Shown here: piece after piece, positions 26,916 through 33,232 of the stretch
Position numbering within the stretch: the first letter of the stretch is position 1
Layout: each line of letters opens with the position of its first letter
Source: Bacteroidaceae bacterium
GTDB lineage: Bacteria > Bacteroidota > Bacteroidia > Bacteroidales > Bacteroidaceae
Assembly (NCBI GenBank): GCA_017525235.1
Contig: JAFXTC010000004.1
Coordinates: forward strand, 1-39,872
Direction of reading: 5' to 3'
DNA: 39,872 nucleotides
Made by a program: the position numbers and the translations under genes
The notes under the pieces: generated by a model
What the model was told of the DNA's origin: nothing
Databases searched by the model: none
Seen by the model: the letters and a program-made list of their open reading frames with translations, nothing else

Positions 26916-27872
26916 TTATTGGGTTAATTTGTTTATTTGTTGTAGCTCCTCTGTTGTGAAGGGTGCAGCATCTACCGCCTGCAGATTTTTCCTCAACTGC
27001 TCAGGCGAACTGGCACCGACAATCACGCTTGTTACACCCGCTTGCTGCAGAATCCACGAGAGAGCCATCGTGGCAAGACTCTCGCCACGCTCGGCAGCGA
27101 TATCGTTGAGGGCCCGTATCTGGCTCATCCTTTCAGGTGTCAAGGCATCAGCCTTCAGGAAACGCGGGTCGTGGGCAATCCGACTGTCCTCTGGAATACC
27201 TTTCAGGTAACGGTCTGTGAGCAGGCCCTGTGCTAAGGGCGAGAAAGAGATAAAGCCCACCCCGTCATCCTGGCACTGCTTCAGAATACCCTCGTGCAAG
27301 GGAACCTTATCCAGCATGTTCAGCCTGCCTTGATAAATCAGACAAGGCACATCTCTCTGGCGCAGGTAATGGAACCCGAAGCGTGCTGCCTCCAACGGCC
27401 AACGACTCAGACCAATGTACAAGGCTTTTCCCTGACGAACCACATCCACCAGTGTCTGCAACGTTTCCTCAAGAGGTGTCTCTGGGTCATAACGGTGACA
27501 ATAGAAAAGGTCCACGTACTCCAGGTTCATACGCTTCAGACTCTGGTTCAGACTGGCTATGAGGTGTTTCCTCGAAGCCCAAGAGCCATAAGGTCCTTCC
27601 CACATATCGTAAGCCGCCTTGGTAGAGATAAAAAGCTCGTCCCTGTGAGCGCAGAAGTCGCTGCGCATCATGCTGCCCATAAAATACTCGGCAGCCCCAG
27701 GCTCTGGCCCGTAGTTGTTGGCAAGGTCGAAGTGCGTGATGCCGCACTCAAAGGCGGTCAGCGCTATGGCCCTCGACGTCTCGTAGGGAGTGAGACGACC
27801 GAAATTATGCCACATCCCCAAACTTATCTTAGGCAATAGCACACCACTGTTCCCACATCTACGATACTCCAT
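26916..27872 (-). CDS. Aldo/keto reductase, YghZ/Kv-beta type
   Basis: NADPH-dependent carbonyl reductase, cytoplasmic. The catalytic tetrad is complete: D49, Y54, K85, H126 (HFDLANNYGPEPG, STKAAY, FYCHRYDP). The tryptophan/glycine-rich WEGPYGSWASRKHL segment is typical of the YghZ (L-glyceraldehyde 3-phosphate reductase) and Kv-beta-like subgroup. Length 318 aa. First gene of a two-gene unit with the glutaminase-like gene. A -7 box lies about 20 nt upstream. Natural substrate unknown. Confidence 0.88.
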   Translation of the reverse strand: MEYRRCGNSGVLLPKISLGMWHNFGRLTPYETSRAIALTAFECGITHFDLANNYGPEPGAAEYFMGSMMRSDFCAHRDELFISTKAAYDMWEGPYGSWASRKHLIASLNQSLKRMNLEYVDLFYCHRYDPETPLEETLQTLVDVVRQGKALYIGLSRWPLEAARFGFHYLRQRDVPCLIYQGRLNMLDKVPLHEGILKQCQDDGVGFISFSPLAQGLLTDRYLKGIPEDSRIAHDPRFLKADALTPERMSQIRALNDIAAERGESLATMALSWILQQAGVTSVIVGASSPEQLRKNLQAVDAAPFTTEELQQINKLTQ

Positions 27873-27891
27873 ATTATTTTCTATTTGGCTG

Positions 27892-27899
27892 CAAAGGTA
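27892..27899 (-). promoter_or_regulatory. -7 box (TACCTTTG) of the aldo/keto reductase operon
   Basis: TAnnTTTG about 20 nt before the start; the -33 position is only A-rich. Confidence 0.5.
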
Positions 27900-27991
27900 C
27901 GAAAATAAATGAAAAAGTGAAAAATGAAAAGTGAAAAATTTGCTACCGCTGTGGCATCGCTAATCCCTATGCTTCGAAATGTTAAAATCAC

Positions 27992-28079
27992 CACGTGTAG
28001 ACTTTGCAAAGTTCACGTGTAGACTTTGCCATTTCCACGTGTAGCGTTTGCCGATGCCACGCGTCGTGTTTTCAACGAT
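27992..28079. repeat. 22-bp-period tandem array, four units
   Basis: Units start at 27992, 28014, 28036 and 28058. Each has a 16-nt core (CACGTGTAGACTTTGC, degenerating in units 3 and 4) plus a 6-nt variable spacer. It lies in the 389-base gap 27873-28261. Related cores occur at 39684 and 39706, again 22 bp apart. Confidence 0.8.
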
Positions 28080-28101
28080 AACGAAAGCGATAACGAAAAC
28101 A
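28074..28101. repeat. CGATAA/CGAAAA hexamer tract
   Basis: Alternating hexamers AACGAT, AACGAA, AGCGAT, AACGAA. Similar tracts occur at 37684-37710 and 39466-39539. Confidence 0.7.
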
Positions 28102-28112
28102 AACCGCGACAT

Positions 28113-28261
28113 CGAAAAGTGACAAGTGACAAGTGACAATGGACAAAAGAGGTATGCTCGATTCCTCGACGATAATATAGATATATTATAGATATTAATA
28201 TAATATTATAGAATTATAATTAATACTTAGCCCCCCGGGGGGGTATGTTGTCAATTGTCCA
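28113..28261. repeat. Left arm and AT-rich core of an interrupted inverted-repeat (MITE-like) element
   Basis: The left arm (28113-28146) is built on AAGTGAC units ending in AATGGACAA. A 60-bp nearly pure A/T stretch (28174-28230) and a C6G7 palindrome (28231-28243) follow. The right arm begins at 28248, is split by the IS3-family element, and resumes at 29705-29724. Confidence 0.55.
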
Positions 28262-28287
28262 TGAAGTGAACCCCAAAGTTTAGACGG

Positions 28288-29076
28288 TTAAACAATCGAA
28301 GCTGTAAGCATCTTCCTGTATTGTACAGGTGACTTGCCATTAAGCCTCAGTTTTATTCTCTCGTTATTATAATATTCAATATAATCTATCAGGTCTTTAA
28401 TGAAGGTTTCTGCTGATGTGTACTTTCCAGGATACAGTAGTTCCGACTTCATGAGACCAAAGAAATTCTCCATCATAGCGTTGTCCAGACAGTTTCCCTT
28501 GCGAGACATGCTTTGGATAATGCCATGTTTCTTTAGGCTATTCTGGTAGGCCACATGTTGGTAGTGCCATCCTTGATCAGAGTGCAATACAACGCCCTCT
28601 GGCAGTTTTATATGCTTGTACATCTTGTTGAGCATACCGAGTACCATATCCATGTTTGGTGCCTCTGTGATTGAATATGCAAGGATTTCACCATCGCACA
28701 TATCAAGTATCGGTGATAGATATATCTTATGTCCGCCTATCGTCATCTGGGTAACATCAGTTGCAAGTTTTTGATAAGGCTTCTCAGCTGTAAAATCCCT
28801 TTCGATGAGATTGGGCGTCGTCTTGCCAACTTCTCCCTTATAGGAGTGATATTTCACCTTCCTCACCTCGCTTTTCAACTCTAGTTCGTCCATAAGCTTT
28901 TTCACTGTCTTGTGGTTTATAAGACAATCGCGGTTACGTAACTCCAACGTTATACGCCGGTAACCATAACGTCCTTTGTGCTTATGGAATATGGTATATA
29001 TCATCTCCTTTACTTCCTTGTATTTGTCTTCCTTCTTGCTATGCTTGAGGTGATAGTAGAACGTGCTACGCGCCAT
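28288..29076 (-). CDS. IS3-family transposase OrfB (DDE integrase core)
   Basis: 262 aa counted from ATG 29076, but the natural product is the OrfAB fusion made by frameshift. The DDE residues sit in ATDVTQM, HSDQGWHYQH and NAMMENFFGLMKSE. Upstream in the same frame, back to the A7 slippery site, sits the usual OrfB opening (DWAQAIEELRRNEHADLDIL), confirming a fusion. Catalyses IS excision and integration. Confidence 0.93.
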   Translation of the reverse strand: MARSTFYYHLKHSKKEDKYKEVKEMIYTIFHKHKGRYGYRRITLELRNRDCLINHKTVKKLMDELELKSEVRKVKYHSYKGEVGKTTPNLIERDFTAEKPYQKLATDVTQMTIGGHKIYLSPILDMCDGEILAYSITEAPNMDMVLGMLNKMYKHIKLPEGVVLHSDQGWHYQHVAYQNSLKKHGIIQSMSRKGNCLDNAMMENFFGLMKSELLYPGKYTSAETFIKDLIDYIEYYNNERIKLRLNGKSPVQYRKMLTASIV

Positions 29077-29123
29077 CTTCTTGAGTTCCAGTAGGATATC
29101 TAAATCCGCATGTTCATTACGCC

Positions 29124-29657
29124 TTAGTTCTTCGATGGCTTGCGCCCAATCGCTCTGTTTCGGGCTTCCCTTTCCTCGACTAAGGCTCTCACTTTTTTTA
29201 GCAGGAGATTCTCTAACCTTAAGCGTTCGTTCTCCTTGCGAAGACGGTCATTCTCCTTCTCGCATTCTTCTTTTGGAAGTCGTTTCATTCTTATCATACC
29301 AGTCTTTGGCTTTCGTTTCTTGGGCATCAGCGCTTCAAAGCCTCCGTCTTCTACAAGTCGAGCCCAGGTTCCCAATACTGTGCTTGATACGCCATATTTG
29401 CCAGAAAGTTGGTACAAAGTTAATTCTCTTTCCTGATATTCGCGTATAATATTACATTTTTCTTCGTATGAGAGCCTGTCTTTCTCTTTTCTCTTAGGCT
29501 TTAAACCCCGAATGCCCATGTCACTGTATGCTGACAACCATTCATATAGATTATTGCGATTTAAATGGAGCTCGCGGGATACAGAACGAGCAGACTGACC
29601 TTGCTCTACTAATCTAATGGCTTCGAGTTTTTCTTCTAAACTGTATTTCCGTTTCAT
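29124..29657 (-). CDS. IS3-family OrfA (helix-turn-helix)
   Basis: 177 aa with two HTH units (KYSLEEKLEAIRLVEQG.. and LSYEEKCNIIREYQERE) and a C-terminal coiled coil/leucine zipper (KENDRLRKENERLRLENLLL). It binds the IS ends and forms the N-terminal part of the OrfAB transposase. Start ATG 29657. Confidence 0.93.
   Translation of the reverse strand: MKRKYSLEEKLEAIRLVEQGQSARSVSRELHLNRNNLYEWLSAYSDMGIRGLKPKRKEKDRLSYEEKCNIIREYQERELTLYQLSGKYGVSSTVLGTWARLVEDGGFEALMPKKRKPKTGMIRMKRLPKEECEKENDRLRKENERLRLENLLLKKVRALVEEREARNRAIGRKPSKN
29193..29199 (-). other. A7 programmed frameshift site of the IS element
   Basis: Minus-strand CTAAAAAAAGTG. A -1 shift on the A7 run joins OrfA (LLLKK) to the OrfB frame (SESLSRGKGS..), standard for the IS3 family. 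Confidence 0.8.
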
Positions 29658-29740
29658 CTTGAACCCTTAAGTTGTGTCCAACTTTCTGGGTTCACTTCAG
29701 TCCATTGTCACTTGTCACTTTTCGAGTCAACAAAAATCAG

Positions 29741-29784
29741 GGTTAGGTTAGGTGTTAGGTTAGGTGTTTTAGTAACACCTAACC
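29741..29784. repeat. TTAGG-type repeat tract with hairpin
   Basis: GGTTAGGTTAGGTGTTAGG tract; GGTTAGGTGTT (29758-29768) and AACACCTAACC (29774-29784) form an 11-bp stem with a 5-nt loop. A related tract follows at 29823-29843, and another at 39628-39662. Confidence 0.65.
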
Positions 29785-29923
29785 CACAGCAACGCTGACA
29801 ACCATCGATGTTCTGAAGCTATTAGGTTAGGTTGTTAGGTGTTTTTGCGAATTCAACAAAAATCAGGGTTTATCGCACAAATAAGCTTCAAAAAGTTTGG
29901 AGCCGAAATACAAGAGGTTTGAA

Positions 29924-29970
29924 GCCTAAATACAAAGGGTTTGGAGGCTCCAAACTCCTAGTATTTAGGC
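29924..29970. repeat. Nested palindromes in the intergenic region
   Basis: The outer arms GCCTAAATAC/GTATTTAGGC (29924-29933, 29961-29970) enclose a second palindrome GTTTGGAG-G-CTCCAAAC (29939-29955). Two diverged versions of the same words lie just upstream (29893-29923). The 694-base gap 29700-30393 holds these repeats and, from about 29987, the conserved leader. Confidence 0.65.
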
Positions 29971-29986
29971 ACAATTCTCCCACTTT

Positions 29987-30393
29987 ACTTTTTATAGTGA
30001 AAAAGAAAAATACCAAAAGATCAGTTCATTATTGTTTGAAGATATTTTCAAAAAGAAATTGGGGAAAGAATTGCAGTGTTCAAATAAATTTTTGTATTTT
30101 TGCCAAAAATAGTGACTATAACGTATAAATCAAACTGCTTAAAACCATTTTAGGCCTATGACATAGCAACGATATAAACGGGGATGTAGTGCTACGCCAA
30201 GCGCAGCCCGCCCAAGGGGTGTTCAAAACAAAATCTAATAACCAAAACAGAAATTGTGCGTCACTCCGTCCGTTACCTTTATAGATATATGAGCTTTCTG
30301 CTCTTGTTCTCTCTCTAATCGAATGCCGGTAACCAGATTAGAGAATATGCAAAATGAACGGTTTACGCCCTTTTCCTATTCTTAAGAACAATC
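29987..30393 (+). promoter_or_regulatory. Conserved ~400-bp promoter and 5' leader, copy 1
   Basis: Nearly identical to 32832-33232. It contains a promoter (ATTG at 30070-30073, 21 nt, TATTTTTG at 30095-30102) and then a ~285-nt untranslated leader. Most conserved are a block around TAGGCCTATGACATAGCAAC, a GC-rich block (GCCAAGCGCAGCCCGCC), and a hairpin CTCTAATC/GATTAGAG (30313-30320, 30336-30343). It ends just before the surface-protein start. Confidence 0.75.
30323..30385 (+). CDS. Possible 20-codon upstream ORF in leader copy 1
   Basis: ATG at 30323, TAA at 30383-30385, 8 nt before the surface-protein start. The product ends QNERFTPFSYS. The second leader copy gives QNERLTPFSYS with mostly synonymous changes, but there the ATG reads ATA, so translation is uncertain. 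Confidence 0.35.
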   Translation: MPVTRLENMQNERFTPFSYS

Positions 30394-32538
30394 ATGAAGA
30401 ATAAATATTCCTTTTTTTTAATTCTGTTATTATTGTTATTGCCTTTTTCCGCTTCTGCAGATTACTATGGCGGTTCAATAACCTTGAATGTGGGTGATTC
30501 TTGGCGTGTGTTTGCTGCGGGTTCTGGCAACTCAGTTATAAATGGAACTGCATCGTGGTCTAAGACTGGAACCGCGTTCTCCATTACAAGCAGATCTAAC
30601 AAGAGTTGCACGATCAGAGCAAATTATGCAGGTTCTGGCACCTTAAAATGGAGTGGAATCGTTGACAACTATAATCAAGATTGGTATTGGGATATAACCG
30701 TAAAAGACACAACCCCAGATGTTAATCCAGATGATAATCCAGATGATAATCCCAATAATTTGGATATCCCAGACGAACCATCGGAAAAGTGGAGTGATGC
30801 TGGAAACTACTCCTACAGTTGGTATAAGAAGGATCTTGAGGAGTACACCATATCCACAAATATAGAACTGGCAGGTATGGCTTATCTTATTAACAATGGT
30901 TATACAGATTTTGAAGGTAAGACTATTAAACTATCAAATGACATTGATCTCAGTGGTAAGAAGTGGGTTCAGTGCAACACCTTCAAAGGAACATTTGATG
31001 GACAAGGACATATGGTTTATGGTGTTTATATGGGGAAAGATATTGAAGGTCAAAAGAGATTTGGCTTCTGGCAATATTTATTAGAAGCTACTATTTCCAA
31101 TCTGATTATTCAAGGTGTTGCTAACTATAAATATGAAAAATGGGATGAACAAGAAACTTATGCAGGAGGATTGGCAGGATATGCTATCGGGAGTAATATC
31201 CAGCAATGTGTTGTAATTATGGATTTGTTTTATTCAAGAGGAAATATGAATTCGAATAAGGACCATCCTATATATACAACTTTTGTTAATATTGGTGGCA
31301 TTTGTGGCTATTCTGACAGATCCAGTCAGGTGGAAGGAGGTATATCCGTCTATAACGGAGGTGCCATTGTTAATAGTGTATTTTCAGGAAGTATTTCATG
31401 TTCATGTACTGTTAAAGAAAATTATGCACCAAATGGAATCGATATAGCGGGAATCTGTCCTTATGCTTATTCTGTTAAAAACTGCGAATCTATTATCACA
31501 AAAATACATCTGGATGATAATGCAGAGCGTGGAGAGATACGTATTAGCGGAATAGGGCATACTCAAGTGAACAAATACCTTGGTAATGTAGAATGCTGCC
31601 GAAGTATAATCGATTTGGTAGATATTTATGGTACAGCTGAGAAGAAAACATGGAGTAATGAGAACAATTACTATGTTAATGGAATTACAACGTCGATTCC
31701 ATACAATGCCGCACCATCGAATGTCATCAATTGTTATGCATCCGTTAGGAAGACAACTCTGAAAGTAAAAAACAATTCTAAGTTCTATATTGGTGGAATT
31801 AGTTCAATAGGTTCAGCAATCGCAAGCTTCAGTAATTCTAACATAGATGTGGATTGTAATGCTTCCTTAGTAAGAGGCTTTGATGGTGTTACTGCTTATA
31901 CTTTCGAACAAATGAAGACTAGTGAGTTCCTGGAAGAACTAAACATGTATTCCACGCTAGAAATGGATGGCCCTGTATGGAAACAAAAAGAAGGCGATTA
32001 TCCGTATATTAATGACTTTTGGAATAACGAACCTATTCATAACGAAAATAAATGTGCCACACCAACCATAAGCTACTTAAATGGGAAACTGACATTTGAG
32101 TGTGAAACAGAAGGCGTGGAGTTCAAATCGTACATAACGGATACAGACATAAGTGTATATACCTCAAGTTCCATAGATCTAACCGCCACATACCACATCA
32201 GCGTTTATGCCACTAAAGAAGGGTTTGAGGATTCCGATGTTGCAACCGCCACCCTCTGTTGGGTAGACGTTGATCCTTATGCAGACGGTACTAAGGAGGC
32301 AGAGGACAAGGTTACAGAAATAAAAGCTATGCCCATACTGATGCAGGCAAACGGCAACAACATCACCGTACAGGGTGTTTCTGAAGGAATGGAAATTGGT
32401 GTATACGGCATCGATGGCATAAAACACGGTTCTGCTATGGCAGGCAAAGACCGTACAAAAATACCCACGAACCTTCTGCCTGGCTCAACTGCTATAGTGA
32501 AAGTTGGCGAAAAGGCTGTGAAGGTGATAGTGAAATAA
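30394..32538 (+). CDS. Secreted surface protein with GLUG-like repeats
   Basis: 714 aa. Signal peptide (FFLILLLLLLPFSASA), an N-terminal beta domain (about 24-105, GGSITLNVGDSWRVF onward), then an Asp/Pro/Asn-rich linker (DDNPDDNPNN). The middle (about 150-500) carries adhesin-like GLUG features: ISTNIELAGMAYLINNG, TFKGTFDGQGHMVYGVYMG, AGGLAGYAIGSNIQQC, IGGICGYS. The C-terminal ~70 residues end in KVGEKAVKVIVK, resembling a type IX-like sorting tail. Composition is more AT-rich than the left part of the window. Role likely cell-surface adhesion; ligand unknown. It shares its leader and terminator with the gene at 33233. Confidence 0.8.
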   Translation: MKNKYSFFLILLLLLLPFSASADYYGGSITLNVGDSWRVFAAGSGNSVINGTASWSKTGTAFSITSRSNKSCTIRANYAGSGTLKWSGIVDNYNQDWYWDITVKDTTPDVNPDDNPDDNPNNLDIPDEPSEKWSDAGNYSYSWYKKDLEEYTISTNIELAGMAYLINNGYTDFEGKTIKLSNDIDLSGKKWVQCNTFKGTFDGQGHMVYGVYMGKDIEGQKRFGFWQYLLEATISNLIIQGVANYKYEKWDEQETYAGGLAGYAIGSNIQQCVVIMDLFYSRGNMNSNKDHPIYTTFVNIGGICGYSDRSSQVEGGISVYNGGAIVNSVFSGSISCSCTVKENYAPNGIDIAGICPYAYSVKNCESIITKIHLDDNAERGEIRISGIGHTQVNKYLGNVECCRSIIDLVDIYGTAEKKTWSNENNYYVNGITTSIPYNAAPSNVINCYASVRKTTLKVKNNSKFYIGGISSIGSAIASFSNSNIDVDCNASLVRGFDGVTAYTFEQMKTSEFLEELNMYSTLEMDGPVWKQKEGDYPYINDFWNNEPIHNENKCATPTISYLNGKLTFECETEGVEFKSYITDTDISVYTSSSIDLTATYHISVYATKEGFEDSDVATATLCWVDVDPYADGTKEAEDKVTEIKAMPILMQANGNNITVQGVSEGMEIGVYGIDGIKHGSAMAGKDRTKIPTNLLPGSTAIVKVGEKAVKVIVK

Positions 32539-32559
32539 CAACGAATACTGATTAAGTAA

Positions 32560-32590
32560 AGAAAAGCAGATCTCAACGGTCTGCTTTTCT
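32560..32590 (+). terminator. Terminator of surface-protein cassette 1
   Basis: 11-bp stem AGAAAAGCAGA/TCTGCTTTTCT (32560-32570, 32580-32590). It is identical to the one at 37004-37034, including about 25 bp of upstream sequence from the stop codon on. Confidence 0.85.
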
Positions 32591-32597
32591 TATAGTT

Positions 32598-32764
32598 TCA
32601 TGTTGATGCTATACCATCATAACACTGTGAGTGAGAGACGCTTTCCGGTCTAAAGAAGATGCGGAAAAGCGTAGAGAGTTGCACATCAGCATGCCCGTTC
32701 TCTATCTTTGAGATGTAACTCTTCTTTGTACCAATCTTTGCTGCCAACTGTTCCTATCTTTCAT
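32598..32764 (-). pseudogene. Frameshifted XRE-family antitoxin/regulator remnant
   Basis: ATG at 32764 opens MKDR, then the frame is lost. One base further along, the same strand reads EQLAAKIGTKKSYISKIENG followed by HADVQLSTLFRIF, a clear XRE helix-turn-helix, to a TGA at 32598-32600. Restoring one G in the GG at 32754-32755 joins the two (MKDREQLAAKIG). It resembles the C-terminal part of a HigA-type antitoxin. A TAACTTTG -7 box (32778-32785) lies upstream. No toxin frame is adjacent. Confidence 0.7.
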
Positions 32765-32831
32765 TACTTTGACGCTGCAAAGTTAATCAATTAATGAACA
32801 GTCGTCCATTTTTTCGCATTTCTCCTGTTTT

Positions 32832-33232
32832 CTTTTATAGTGAAAAAGAGACGTACCAAATGTAAGTTCATTAATGTTTGAAGAGATTTTCAAAAAGAAA
32901 TAGGGAAACAATGGTATGGTTCAAATAATTTTTTGTATTTTTGCCAAAAATAGTGACTATAACGTGTTATCAAACAGCTTAAAACCATATTAGGCCTATG
33001 ACATAGCAACGATATTAGCGGGGAAGTAATGCTGCGCCAAGCGCAGCCCGCCAAAGGGGTGTTCAAAACAAAATCTAATAACCAAAACAGAAATTGTGTG
33101 TGCCTCCGTCCGTTATCTTTTATAGATACTTGAGCTTTCTGCCTTAGTCTCTCTCTAATCGAATACTGGTAACCAGATTAGAGAATATACAAAACGAGCG
33201 GCTTACGCCTTTTTCTTATTCTTGAAACAATA
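32832..33232 (+). promoter_or_regulatory. Conserved ~400-bp promoter and 5' leader, copy 2
   Basis: Same order of elements as copy 1. -7 box TATTTTTG at 32936-32943, hairpin CTCTAATC/GATTAGAG at 33153-33160 and 33176-33183. The upstream open frame stops at 33223-33225, 7 nt before the surface-protein ATG. The 694-base gap 32539-33232 otherwise holds the terminator and the XRE remnant. Confidence 0.75.

Larger units (their letters stand above)
28262..29699 (-). mobile_element. Complete IS3-family (IS150-like) insertion sequence
   Basis: 1438 bp with imperfect terminal inverted repeats: left TGAAGTGAACCCCAAAGTTT at 28262, right TGAAGTGAACCCAGAAAGTT read inward from 29699. It is flanked by a perfect 5-bp direct repeat GTCCA (28257-28261 and 29700-29704), so the insertion appears recent and intact. 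It encodes OrfA and OrfB with a frameshift signal between them. Confidence 0.92.

Noticed and set aside
27992-28079. CRISPR array
   Set aside because: Only four degenerate 16-nt cores with 6-nt gaps, and no cas genes; spacers are far too short.
29741-29843. Telomere-like or replication-origin repeats
   Set aside because: TTAGG-like words are irregular, short and intergenic; no DnaA boxes, dnaA or replication gene nearby.
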